Source: Prosopocoilus inquinatus (Eukaryota; Arthropoda; Insecta; Coleoptera; Lucanidae). Taken from it: a stretch of DNA of 64,000 bases. Position 1 is the first letter of the stretch; each line of letters begins with the position of its first letter. Below are positions 21,901-32,120 of this stretch, in pieces. The stretch covers positions 37,062,101-37,126,100 of the forward strand of contig CM069872.1 of the NCBI GenBank assembly GCA_036172665.1, in the 5' to 3' direction. Below the pieces are notes generated by a model. It was not told the DNA's origin, did not search any database, and worked only from the letters and a program-made list of their open reading frames with translations. The translations under genes and the position numbers were made by a program.

Positions 21901-24348
21901 GCATCCTCGTAGTAAATTCAGTTGAGATTTAGAAATAATCTCTATGTTATTGGAAGTTGCAATTAAGTTACACACTTACATTGGCTTGAAAATACTTTGA
22001 CTTTTATTATTACATATACTTAAAGCTAAGTCCTTTCTAATGGATTTCACTGTGAGGGAACGACATTTACGATCTCCCGATTTTATAGACGCATGGCGTT
22101 TGAGAAAATTAAGTGTTTTTCTCTGGGCTACGAAATAGTCCTTGATAAGAAAACAAAAAATTGATTGGCTCCTTGGGAATATCGATTTTCTTCTTCATCC
22201 CAGTTTAAGCCCTTGCACTTCGAAGCGGTGGATTGCAAAAAAGCGTGCAATTAAAAATTTAAGCTCGTTACTCGGTGAATGAAATTACCCGCTGGCGTCC
22301 TCCGCAACGAGAAGTATCAATTTTCTTACAAAGGTTTCCGACCCGCTAATACCCGAAGAAGGTATTATTCAGCTTGAATTAGAGCGCAAATTTTTAATCT
22401 CGACTGAAGTTCGCTATTCCGGAGAGATCATTAGGGATGCAGAGGGCGTAATAATGGGAAATGTGTGGTAATTGGACGTACTTACTCTGTATTTAATTGT
22501 TTGGTGATTGTCGAGCATAAAATTCGTAAATACCCAAAAGCAGGTTCCTGAAATTCCTTCATGATATTTCATTTCAGTATAAAAGTGGGTAAAGTAGTAA
22601 AGTATTACAACTTTTAATACTTCTCGGACGGTGCTACACTCAAATGAAAGTCAAAAGTTTTGAAGTGACGCAGTCTGCAGCCATATTTATATTCGTCTTC
22701 CTGAGTTGCACTTCAGAAGCGGCAAGGAAAGAAATACTATTGCAAATACTAAAACAAATAACTGTCTTTGAAAGTCAGAATGAATCTTTTCCAATAAATT
22801 TAAATTGGAAATACATAAAGTGAAAAGATGTGCAAAGAAAACCGCTCGTAAAAACCAGACCGATAGAAGAGCAAAAGGAAATAAAAATTTACTGCGACTT
22901 GACAACTGGAAATTTTATATTTGGAAAATTTTTATTACAAGCGCACTCTTATAATTTTTTTCGATCATAACTGTCCGTGTACTCGAACCATCAATTATCA
23001 AGGACTTTTAATTAAGACTTTAGTTTCCAATTTTCCATCACATTATTTAAAATAAATCGCCCGGCTGTATGTTTAAAGAAACGATGTTTTTATCCTAAAA
23101 GTACCGTTCTATAGTGTTTATAAATTTGTATGAGAGCAAAAATAAGAAAGAAAATGGGGGCAAAATTTAAATAATTCCATGCCATACAAACAACAAACAA
23201 ACAAACACAATCAAAAATGTTCCTTTCAAATAAAAGTTGGTAAGTGCGCGTTTTTTGTTCCGATCAAACTTTACTCGTTAGAGCGAACGTCCTGTAACTT
23301 ACTTAAAAGTTTAAAGTAATATACTTAAGCAGTAAATTTCGTTTTAATAGTAACAAGTCCCGCAAGCAGACGCCGGACGTAGATTAATCAGTTTTGTTCG
23401 AAAGTATAAATTATGATGGCGCTCATTGTGCGTCCGCGCTTTTGTCTCTTCCGCACGTCGTTGAATTATGACCACCAGTTACAAGCTGGGAGCTTTTTTC
23501 CGGGCGGATTTAACAAACTAAAGAAGCTTACCCGGAACTAGCTCTTAATTACCCGTACGTCGCAAAAGAAGATTATAAAATGCACTGCAACTTTATTTTT
23601 GTAAATAATAAATTTGAATCATGTTGGTGCCCACGCCCTGTTTCACGTTTTCCCCGGGTATTTTTTTCTGTAAATTTAATTCTAGTTTTCATAATTCACA
23701 GTTGAATTCGCTTTTATATATTTGAAAATTCAATTCGAGCGAGACACGAATTGGAATTGCGAGTGCGTTCAACTGCCGAAATTATCAGCAAAATAAAAAC
23801 ATGTGCAAAATGGGAATCGGGCGGAATTCGAAATGGATTCTGCGACTCGTCGTCGCGGGAGAGAAGTTTTAATTAATTAACAGAGCTTCGTCCGCGATTG
23901 CGATTCGAATGCTAATTGCAGCGAATAATCGAATTGCGTGCATTACTTAGGCCATTAGAGATACGAAATCAGCGGGCATAAAGTTTGTCAAACGCAGCGG
24001 GTGTTCACGGAGGCATTTAATGTTTCATTATAAGTTCGTGTGACTAGAACCTATTCGTACTAGCCGTCCTCCCTCTCTTCGACGATCATTTCACAGATAC
24101 CTGGTAATTACTTCGTTATTACCGCCGACCGACGTTCTATTTCTTAAGTAGACGAAAACTTTACTGAATTTCAATAATTTATCGCAGAAAAGTAGGTCGC
24201 CTCAATCAAGAGAAAATAATGAAAACTTTTATAATTTTAATTAGTATTTAGTTTTTTCTTTTTCTTCTTGATTCCTATAATCACAAGAAATTTTCAATTT
24301 CAACAAAATTTATATCGATATATGTACAGGTAACTTTCATCTAAAGTC
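15969..24348. other. intron stretch with few recognised features
   Basis: At about 17878-18050 a degenerate repeat (ACGACAAACGCAAAA with nearby CTTCA/CTCC blocks) recurs four to five times. A GTT microsatellite lies at 20044-20070 and a short CAAA-type run near 23190. Short open frames here have no recognisable homology. I see no RNA genes or transposon ends. Confidence 0.55.
20044..20070. repeat. (GTT)n microsatellite
   Basis: Nine GTT units in a row. On the opposite strand one frame reads as polyglutamine, which explains the open frames there. Confidence 0.95.
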
Positions 24349-24704
24349 GGATCCTCAGTTAGAGGACAACAACACCAGCATGGGAAGAAGGCAGACAAGA
24401 TCAACATGTGTTACTTATAACGCCAAGGATAACATGAAACGTCGGGAAACTAAATTAAGAAAATGAATTAGTGGTATGACTAACAGTTACAAGAAGAAAA
24501 AACACAAAAAGAAGTTAATAGCACAGCTGCCAAGGAAAAAGTAACTGTTAATCGTGCCACTAGCTCATTTTCTCTTCCTTTAGTTTTTTTTGGCGTTAGC
24601 CTGGGTATTTCAATTTAAATGTTATCCTTGGATTTGGATGTAACAGAGGTCGACCTTGTCTGCCTCGTTCCATTATGGTATTGTTGTTCTCGAACTGAGG
24701 GTCC
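24349..24704. mobile_element. foldback element next to the copia LTR
   Basis: GGATCCTCAGTTAGAGGACAA at the left is inverted as TTGTTCTCGAACTGAGGGTCC at the right. The arms are about 140-160 bp and include AGGCAGACAAGATC and CCAAGGATAACAT, around a centre of about 55 bp. Differences between the arms are frequent, so it is old. Confidence 0.8.
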
Positions 24705-24766
24705 ATTACTTGTTGTGGCTAATGTGTATTTGGTCTCCGGCTCATACTCCATTTCTGGTTGATTAT

Positions 24767-25042
24767 TGATGAAAATTGATTGAAACATTTGACGACAAGA
24801 AGATAATTCTTTATAATACATAAACATTCATGTTGTATCCCTATGTTGTATTATTTACGTTAAACATAACGTGCTGGTATCGATGATGTCACATAGGAAT
24901 TTAAATGCGACCTCGGTCGATAACGTCACTTTAGGTTTAACGTAAATGATACAACGTAGGGGTGATTGTTTTGTTTTTCTAGATATTTTAATAATTACGT
25001 TATTATAACCAGCTCGCATTTCTAGATAATAATATTTTAATA
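24767..25042 (-). repeat. copia 3' LTR with a 136-bp insertion
   Basis: It matches the 5' LTR on both sides of an insertion at 24829-24964. The polypurine tract GTGGGAG (- strand) abuts its inner edge. Confidence 0.85.
24829..24964. mobile_element. 136-bp MITE inserted in the copia 3' LTR
   Basis: CCCTATGTTGTATTATTTACG near 24839 is inverted as CGTAAATGATACAACGTAGGGG near 24940, followed inward by GTTTAAC/GTTAAAC. ATT occurs at both edges as a likely target duplication. The intact 5' LTR shows the empty site: ACATT is followed directly by GTTTTG. Confidence 0.85.
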
Positions 25043-25080
25043 CTCCCACTAAATGAGTGTTTGTTAATAAAGCATCAATA

Positions 25081-25245
25081 TTAATAAAAAGAATATAGTT
25101 TAATTATGCGCAACAGTATTCGTACTGTATGCAATTGGTCTCTTGGGAGAGCTTTTGTAAAGATTTCTGCAATTTGATCTTTAGTTGGTATGTAAACCAT
25201 GACTGTGAAAATTTTCACGAACAAAGTGATAATGAATATCAATAT
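25081..25245 (-). pseudogene. copia RNase H C-terminal end
   Basis: The - strand reads NIDIHYHFVRENF, then after a single frameshift YIPTKDQIAEIFTKALPRDQ and about 15 further residues to a stop. IPTKDQ-A-IFTKAL is the signature end of copia polyproteins. It lies next to the polypurine tract at 25043-25053. Confidence 0.88.
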
Positions 25246-26118
25246 TGTCACGCTAGCGGTGGTGCCTACACCCTGTCGCGGTAAGGGGGTAGCGTAGGGT
25301 AAAGCTTGAAACACAGTTATTTTATAAAAGCGGATACCTTTTATTAATATAAAATTTAATATGATGGGGTTTGTTGTTAATTCAAGACGGGTGGCAGCTA
25401 TTCGAGACGTCTATGCGCGGCTGGCTTGGTCTGGTGGCGACGGCTTCAACGGCGGTATGTTGTGGCGATATCAAGGTCGGCTCGTTGCGGCGGTTTTACT
25501 TTTAGGAACGTATGACCACGGTCTTCTGGCCCTGGACGAAATGGCGCTGGTGAATGAGTGCGGCGATGGCTTCAGCTGGCAGACTGGCGCGGCTCCCCGG
25601 AGCTGGAGTTGACCGGGATGAGATCGGCAGCTTCTGGCTGGGCGTGGACGGTGGTGGCAAAGGGTGTCCTCCGATCAACGTCAGGATGCTGATGATCTTG
25701 GGATCAGCGTTCCGGGTGGCTCCCCTTCTTAGAGATGGCAGATGTTGTCAATTCGTAGTCGTCCATAGGCCGACTGCGAGGGCGGCTGCCCTTCTTACAG
25801 TAGGTACTAAGCCTACCGGAGTCGGGTTCCACTGCCTATCTAAATTTTACGCGCACTTTTTATACAAAATTTTTGTTGATTCGCATATTGCGTTATTCGT
25901 AACATGCCCGGCGTTTAATTGTATTGCCTACTTGCTGAAATCATTTGCCCTAGTTGTCGCGATTCTGCCGATGTTTGTTTTGAAACAAGAACCGTGTTAT
26001 ATCAGGTTACCTCACGCTGTCATTGTTATGACACTGTTGCCCTCGATTCCACAAGTCCGTGCTTTAATAATTTCGTTATATTATTTTTTATGAAAACTCG
26101 AAGACTCCCATCGTGACA
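25246..26118. mobile_element. solo LTR (873 bp) inserted in copia RNase H
   Basis: It starts TGTCACGCTAGCGG and ends ATCGTGACA, the TG...CA ends of an LTR with a short inverted repeat. It is flanked by a perfect 4-bp duplication, ATAT, at 25242-25245 and 26119-26122. Removing it with one ATAT joins copia KTKHI to DIHYHFVRE. TTTATAAAAG near 25320 may be its TATA box. The segment is distinctly less AT-rich than its host. Four-base duplications fit Gypsy or BEL/Pao; no internal domain remains to decide. Open frames inside it (up to 179 codons) resemble nothing. Confidence 0.92.
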
Positions 26119-26122
26119 ATAT

Positions 26123-26921
26123 GTTTGGTTTTTTTATGGAATTCTGGATTGCAAATCAATCGTATTGTACTCTGATTATCTATTTTTAATGTTATTGCTT
26201 CTTCCACTGTTTGACTGATATCTTTAAGTAGATGTCTCAACCAGATAGCTTCTTTGGTAGCTGTAGATGCCGCAAAGTATTCTGCTTCAGTTGTCGATAG
26301 AGAAACGACACGTTAACGTTGACTTGACCACGTTACAGGTCCACCGTTCATGATGAAGACATAACCCGTTGTGGATCGTCTTGTTTCTTGATCATTGGCA
26401 TAATCTGAATCACAAAAACCAATTAAGTTTCGCTCATCTGTATTCTTTGAGTATTTAATTCAGTAATAAATCGTGTCTTTCAAATATTTGAAGATTCTCC
26501 TTCGGATTCGCAACGAATCTGTTGACATATGAAACAACATTAAATCTGGTCTGCTGACTATTGCTGCAAACATAAGACAGCCAACTGCTTCTCGTAACGG
26601 GACACTTTCTGATACTACTCCAAATTCTTCAGACATATACAAATTTGCATGAGGGTCTGCTGGAATGCTTACAGTCTTCCATATTAAATCTTTTTAATAA
26701 TTGACGAATGTAATTCGCTTGGTGGATTAAAATGAAACCATCTTTACCATTACGTTCAATTGCCAAGCTTACATAATTAGTTGGTGCACTTAACGTCACT
26801 TGAAATTCTTTTTGGAGTTCTCTCAGTAAAATAGAAGAATTTTCTTTTCCAACAGTGATAATTAAACCATCGTCAATGTATACATATTACAAGTAATACG
26901 GCTTTCACGTTAAAGGTTCCT
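26123..26921 (-). pseudogene. copia reverse transcriptase (YIDD) and RNase H
   Basis: The - strand reads GTFNVKAVLLV, the catalytic YIDDGLI (near 26868-26884), and then ILLRELQKEFQVTLSAPTNY, LAIERNGKDG and QANYIRQLLKRFNMEDC. After that come LREAVGCLMFAAIVSRPDL and RRIFKYLKDT, and RNase H with QTVEEAITLKIDNQSTIR up to EFHKKTKHI. This is a textbook copia order. Frameshifts occur around YIDD and after DFDM-like positions. The reading stops exactly at the solo LTR target site. Confidence 0.88.
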
Positions 26922-27232
26922 TTATGCTAGGGCCACACTAGCGCGTAATGCCGTTAATTACTGCGCCATATGGCATCAAACATAGGTATAGCCACGGTTT
27001 AACACGCTAATTTGTTATCGTCATTATGAATGGCGTTAAACGTTAGACGATAGCTCTGGTGGCGGTCTGTTTTGACACATCAAACGGATTTAGCGCGTCA
27101 TTTAACGCTTGTTTTGGCCACACTAGCTAGCATTTGTGAATTAACTCATCCAACAGGTTTTGGCGTAGTTGTTATGTGTTCAAGCTTGAGCGTAGTTAGA
27201 GCTTGAGCTTGGTTAATGATTTTAAATAAAGT

Positions 27233-27389
27233 GGCTTGTATTCTCATCTCATGATTAGTCGTCTATAACTAAAGCTATGATTAAAATAAACAAAAACGAT
27301 ATAGCTTTATGCGAATTTAATGAGTAAGAGAGTGTTAGAGAATTTAATCACGGTATTACTAAATTAAAGACGAGGTTATAATATGGGCC
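27233..27389. mobile_element. hairpin MITE, family B, internally deleted
   Basis: GTATTCTCATCTCATGATTAG, ATGATTAAAATAAACAAAAACG and ATATAGCTTTATGC match the left arm of 8872-9129. The right edge GAGGTTATAATATGGGCC matches its inverse. The right arm is mostly lost. It lies inside the Harbinger-like element. Confidence 0.75.
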
Positions 27390-27608
27390 ATTTGCACGAA
27401 ATGGACTAATAAAATAAATCGAGTAATTATGAAATAATCGAGTTTTTAGCCTTGTCTGGTCCAGTAATAATACAATAAATTCATAATATAATAATTTAAC
27501 TTATAGAGTACACCAGTCTCCATCTTGAAATTATTTTATTAAAAGCGCGTCATTTATTGACTTGACGTCAAATGCAAGTGTAGCCATTCAATTTATCGCC
27601 TAGTTTAA

Positions 27609-30076
27609 CACGTTGACTGCCGTATGTACACATTTGAATACACATCATAGTGGGTCTTGGGCGCCATGTGTATACTATTAGATACACAATCAACTTTAAC
27701 TTTCTAGCCGTGTGTATGTCAGTGCAGCTCACTTTATATGGTTTTCAATAGAGATATCATTTGGTTCGGCGTGAAATTAAATGACTTTCAACTTAGCCAA
27801 TAAAAATATGTTTTTGTAACTCTACTTTTTAATACAATGCGAAAACTAAAAGTACAACTTCAATAATTGTTACATGAACAAAAAAAAGATATAAAAATAT
27901 AAAATATAGGAAAATGAATTAATTATTTCTTTGGAGTTATTTTGTGTGTATCGAAGAAGCAATTCAAACAGAGAAGAGGTTTTTCACAACTGGAACACCC
28001 TGAAGATGTCTGTTTTGTTACCTTCATCGCATGTAAACGCCCTCCTTCTTCTTTATTTTTTTTGTAGCAAATCGTACACCGACCCTTTTTTCCTGATGCC
28101 TCATACACGTGTTTCTTTTCAGGACGTTGTTTTTCTACTAAATTAGTTTTCCCTACAGATAAAAGTTGCACAGAAAGTTTTTCTCGAAAAGAAGTAATAG
28201 TTTCACGTTTATTTTCGTTGCGATTGTACAAATGGTGAGCATTCACAATACTTGAACCAAATATAAGTTCAACTGCAACTTTTCTGTACCACTTGATACT
28301 TCGCCTTAGAGAAGTCGAATATGAGGACATCTGGTCTGAGAGGTCTATACAAGCCTTTGCATTATTGTATTCTGCAATAGCTTTTGGTTTTCTTCTAGCC
28401 CCATTTTTGCCAGGAACATCTACAAATTCATCTGTGTGTTTAGTGGACAACATCAGGACATCCCTTTTGTCTTTCCATTTAAAGATAACCACTCCGTTTT
28501 TTTCTTTACCAATTATGTCTCCTTTTTTTAATTTGGCGGCCAATACTTCTCGCGGGATTCCCTTCCTATATCTCCTCAATGTTCCGACTAAATGCGTTTT
28601 CCGTTCCTTCAGTTTCTCTGCCAATTCAATATTTGTGTACCAGTTATCCGTATATAGAGTTACACCTTTATCTAAACATTCATTCATCAACTCAAAAACT
28701 ACTTTTGTGGCAACTGACATGCCATCAACTTTATCTGCCCCATAATAGATTTTGGTATGATAAGTATAATCTCCAGGGAGACATAATTTAAAGAGTTTAA
28801 TACCAATTTATGCCGCTTTCCTTTTAAATATTGACGAAATTTCAAACGTCCACGAAACGGTATCATCGTTTCGTCAATACATATACTTTTGCCATGCAAT
28901 ACCACTTTCTTAAATTTTTCATTCAGCAGGCTAACTATAGGCTGAATTTTACCCAATCTATCACCTTCCAAACATAAGTCGTTATTGGTGAAATGCCATG
29001 TACGCAGCAAAATTTCAAATCTGTTGCGAGACATAATTGTTGCCGCCTCGGACCAATACAAAGTAGATTTTAGCCAATAGTCGCTTAGTTTCGGTTTTGA
29101 ATCTAATCCCATCCATATCCGTACACCCAAAAAACGTTGCATTTCTTCTTTATTTGTAGGAAACCAGGTATTGAGTCTAGAACTCCTTCCTAGTGTTTCA
29201 GTGCATATGGCATCAATTATAATTTTTTCCGCATAAATGTTTGTTTGCTCAACCATTATATCAAGTAGTTCTTCATCAACAAATAATTTGAAATACGCTA
29301 GTTCATTTTAATTTTTCAGAATAATAACTTTTTGCGATATATCATTTTCTTCTAATGAAATGAAATTATCAAAAGCACCTACGATTGTCCCCCAGTCTTC
29401 GTTTGTTTCATTTTCATCATCTTCATTGTTTAGTGATTCATCACTACTTGTTTCAATATTAGCTTGAGCTGTTGGCATAGCAGGAATATCTAAAATAAAT
29501 TTTATTTATCGAAACTAAAACAATAAGCTACTTGCAACACAAACTTTTAGTATGAGTTTTTTTAATTTTTCTTGGAGGACAATCACTGGATTCGCTACTT
29601 TCGTTAGAAGAACTAAGTTCATAATTTGCATCTTCTTCAGAATCGTCAACTGGATTTTCATCGCTCATGTCTAAACATTCGTCCATCAGAGCTTTTAATT
29701 TAATTTGCTCTTTTTCGTATGATGCCATATTGTAACGCCAATTGTTCAAATTGGTGAAAAATGTTAGCTTCTCAACAATAGAGACCGAACACGCAATAAT
29801 TATAGTCTGAATAACTACCTATTATATACGAATTCTGCAAGTCTCAACTGGCATTTTTTGTGTATTCTGGAGAATACAGATGGCGCTGACATAATATTAG
29901 TAATTACACGCCACGTGTATATTTTAGGCACATGGCAATTAGAGGTACCAAATCAAATTTTTCATGCAATTTTACAAATCATGTATTTCTGGAACTTGTA
30001 AGTACGGGTATTTATTTAAAAAAAACATCATGGCGCCAGGAACTCAATAACGAAAATCAGCGCGGCAGTCAACGTG
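27609..30076 (-). mobile_element. piggyBac transposon, nearly complete
   Basis: The terminal inverted repeats CACGTTGACTGCCG (27609) and its inverse ending at 30076 are bounded by TTAA at 27605-27608 and 30077-30080, the piggyBac target signature. It is 2468 bp, full length for the superfamily, and encodes a transposase on the - strand. Subterminal ACACAT/ATGTGTAT motifs are present at both ends. It sits inside the Harbinger-like element, which sits inside copia, making it one of the youngest layers. Confidence 0.96.
27923..29749 (-). pseudogene. piggyBac transposase, full length but broken
   Basis: This is a DDD transposase that cuts and pastes at TTAA. In order it has an acidic N-terminus (SDENPVDDSEEDANYEL), the N-terminal domain (GVRIWMGLDSKPKLSDYW), the first Asp in ICIDETMIPFRGR, the second in TLYTDNWYTN, and the third in CIDLSDQM. 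The C-terminal zinc-binding segment (GRCTICYKK ... CSSCEKPLLCLNCFFDTHK) is complete. There are two clear lesions: a frameshift near 28808, between GKRHK and GIKLFKLCLPGDYTY, and an in-frame TAA at 29308-29310. A third discontinuity at 29490-29535 could be a 46-bp GC-AG intron (donor GCAAGT, acceptor TTTTAG), because splicing it restores the frame. All catalytic residues are intact. Confidence 0.93.
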
Positions 30077-30153
30077 TTAATCTATATTTTTTGACGCCTT
30101 AATTATTACGATAATGGGCGTTAAACGCTAACCTTAGTGTGGACCTAGCATTA

Positions 30154-30449
30154 TAAACACAGCTGCCAGCAGAGACTGCATAAATCCAAACCTTTTAAGA
30201 AACGTATAAGATCTTGTGTTTCAGAATCAAAATGACTGCTTAAGTCCATACAGTTAATTTACACACAAGATATTCTTCTACATCAAGTCCATCAGGAGCT
30301 TGCATTTTCTTCAAGACGGCCAAAGAGAAATGCGGTTTTTACAAGAAATTACATAATGTGAAAATCTAATTGAGCAGCCGCCGACAGAAGAACTCTGATG
30401 GAGTCGAATCTCGTCGTGGATGAATACGTTTCAAAGTAGTCTAGTTAGT
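30154..30449 (-). pseudogene. copia reverse transcriptase, middle part
   Basis: The - strand reads DYFETYS, RFDSIRVLLSAAAQLDFH, a frameshifted TAFL, and after about 40 codons DLIRFLKR-GFMQSL. These correspond to the copia RT palm (DYEETFAPVARLTSIR...AAFLNG type). The segment stops at GCTGTGTTTATA, where the Harbinger-like element enters. The continuation is found at 26921. Confidence 0.75.
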
Positions 30450-30740
30450 TAGTATATGGGAAGTTGCCTCATGCAATATCGGACGGATTCGACATTTTTC
30501 GTATTGGTCTCAGGACTACGTCACTCGTTCAAGCTGAGACTCCATTTAAAATCATCAGAATAGTTGCGTTGATATGGCAACGGCACCGACTGTGCATGCT
30601 CCGTGGATCGCGGCCAATCGAAATCGAAATAGTCTAGTCTGACGTCACGAGAGACCGCACGGACACCCACACTAGCGCGATCCGAAATTCGGCTTAAATG
30701 CTTGTAAATACAAGCTTATGAGATAACTTCTCAGGTATTA
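30450..30740. mobile_element. small inverted-repeat insertion in copia RT
   Basis: ATATGGGAAGTTGCCTCATGC at the left resembles the inverse of CTTATGAGATAACTTCTCAGG at the right. The segment is much less AT-rich than the copia around it. It separates copia residues GVDQ and DYFETYS, which are adjacent in intact elements. TTA lies at both edges and may be the target duplication. The family is not recognised. Confidence 0.6.
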
Positions 30741-31482
30741 ACTTTGGTCTACACCTGCCTTTTGACTGAAACCTTTAGCACTAGCACATAGTCTTGCTTT
30801 GTACCTTACAACTTGTCCACCTTTATTACGTTGAACTTTCAACACCCAATTCTTCTTTTATGGCTTCTCTCCATTTCTCTGCTTCTGAACTTGTCATGAC
30901 TTTATGATAAGTTTGTGATACTACCAGCTCACTCAAACTCGCTTGAGTTTGTGGTACTACCACCTCACTAAAATTCACTTGATATCGATCTGGATGTTTC
31001 ATTTCTTTCCTTGCACGAAGATGATATTTGCTTACTGATGGTTCCACAGTTTGATTTTGTTCTTTGCTCTTTTCATCCTGTGCAGCGTCTTCCTTTCTGT
31101 CTTGATTTTCTGGTAATTCTTCATGGCAACTTACTTCATTATCTTGATTTGTTGACTCGCCATGAGATCGATCCAAATCTGCAAATGTAATTGAAGTTGT
31201 ATTTCTTTGGATAACTGGAACTCTCGCATTTTCGTCGAATATAACATACCGTGATACTTTAATTGTCTTTGCGGTAGGATCAAATAGCTGATAGTTAGCA
31301 GAATTTCCTTCGTCTCCGAGATCATCTTCGAACTTTTTCGCTCAAGTTTGGTTCTCCTCTGTATCGAAATATGCATCTAAGCTGTGCAGCCAAATGTTCT
31401 TAAATGAGATACGTTTGGTTTCTTCCTAGTTCACAAGTCGTAGGGAGTGGTGTTAGTGTTGAGGTGGTCCGACTTAATGAAT
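30741..31482 (-). pseudogene. copia integrase end and reverse transcriptase start
   Basis: After the small insertion the polyprotein resumes with TTPYDL, KKPNVSHLRTFGCTA, a charged linker with KYHLRARKEMKHPDRYQ, and the RT entry TSSEAEKWREAIKEELG. It then reaches KVQRNKGGQVVRYKARL and GFSQKAGVD. These are standard landmarks of copia-type pol in order. In-frame stops and several frameshifts are present, so it is dead. The reading is cut after GVDQ by the 30450-30740 insertion. Confidence 0.85.
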
Positions 31483-31688
31483 GAAAACCATAACTTCAAA
31501 AAGGGTTTAAGTGCTAACAAGATGTTTAGAGGTCGCCAGCTGTGATTCATTTATTACCCTTTTTATTTAAACACAGGTACATAGACCGTTTTGCATGTCA
31601 TTGGGCTTTGTTCATAGACCCATTCGCTGTGAAAATATCAACTTTTTATTTTTTGGCACTTAGACCCTTTTGAAGTTATGGCCTTCAA
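31483..31688. mobile_element. MITE (about 206 bp) in copia integrase
   Basis: CCATAACTTCAAAAAGGGTTT at the left is inverted as ACCCTTTTGAAGTTATGG at the right, with AAGTGC/GCACTT next. It separates copia residues WADAVNSAVYL and TTPYDL, adjacent in intact elements. The exact edges are uncertain by a few bases. Confidence 0.8.
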
Positions 31689-31724
31689 ATATACAGCAGA
31701 ATTTACTGCATCTGCCCATCTTCA

Positions 31725-31957
31725 GCATGTTCTTACCGTAAAGCATGGATCTTTGCACTTTCCACAATTGTTTTCATATCACATTCAGCATTACCATTTT
31801 GCTCTGTCGTATACGGTGCAGTAATTTCGAGTTCAATTCCATTGCCAGATAAGAACTTATGTATGATAAATTTTACAACTCGATAACCAGAAAAATCATC
31901 TTTAAAGAATACAAAATAATTTGCTCCTCCAATCGATGATTGGACCTCAGACGCCAT
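31725..31957 (-). pseudogene. copia gag start fused by deletion to integrase
   Basis: The frame starts MASEVQSSI, a plausible gag start 150 bp inside the 5' LTR. It runs directly into integrase core sequence: GGANYFVFFKDDFSGYR, then NGIELEITAPYTTEQNGNAE. Most of gag, all of the protease and the zinc-binding and first-Asp parts of integrase are missing. A second gap lies between FIIHKF and LSGNG. The product could not be functional. The remnant continues into WADAVNSAVYL before the insertion at 31483-31688. Confidence 0.85.
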
Positions 31958-32106
31958 TGAAAATTCTTTACGAAAATGACAAATTAGATGCAATTGCAGA
32001 ACGCGAAGAAAATAAATTGTATAGAATGCAATTTCAAACTATTTTTTCGGAGGAAGTCAATGTCACTACCAGCAATTTAAAATTGTAGCATGAGATATTT
32101 GATGAA

Positions 32107-32120
32107 CTGGGCCCGTAACC
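32107..32120 (-). promoter_or_regulatory. copia primer binding site (initiator tRNA-Met fragment)
   Basis: On the - strand the 5' LTR is followed at once by GGTTACGGGCCCAG. Drosophila copia uses GGTTATGGGCCCAG, which is complementary to an internal piece of initiator tRNA-Met. One base differs. This fixes the LTR edge and the element's orientation. Confidence 0.85.

Larger units (their letters stand above)
26925..30150. mobile_element. PIF/Harbinger-like element in copia, carrying piggyBac
   Basis: The left end TGCTAGGGCCACACTAG and the right end (reverse strand) TGCTAGGTCCACACTAAGG are inverted repeats. They are flanked by TTA at 26922-26924 and 30151-30153. Joining the flanks with one TTA rebuilds the copia RT reading. 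The element is about 750 bp without the piggyBac and has internal repeats (GGCGTTAAACGYTA at both ends, GGCCACACTAGCTAGCAT at 27114-27131). It has no transposase. The Harbinger assignment rests on the 3-bp TTA duplication and is tentative. Confidence 0.75.

Noticed and set aside
25361..26116. 83- and 179-codon frames near the copia block as a host gene
   Set aside because: They lie entirely inside the 873-bp solo LTR, whose higher G+C lengthens chance frames.
28293..28791. + strand frames across 28293-28791
   Set aside because: They are antisense shadows of the piggyBac transposase.
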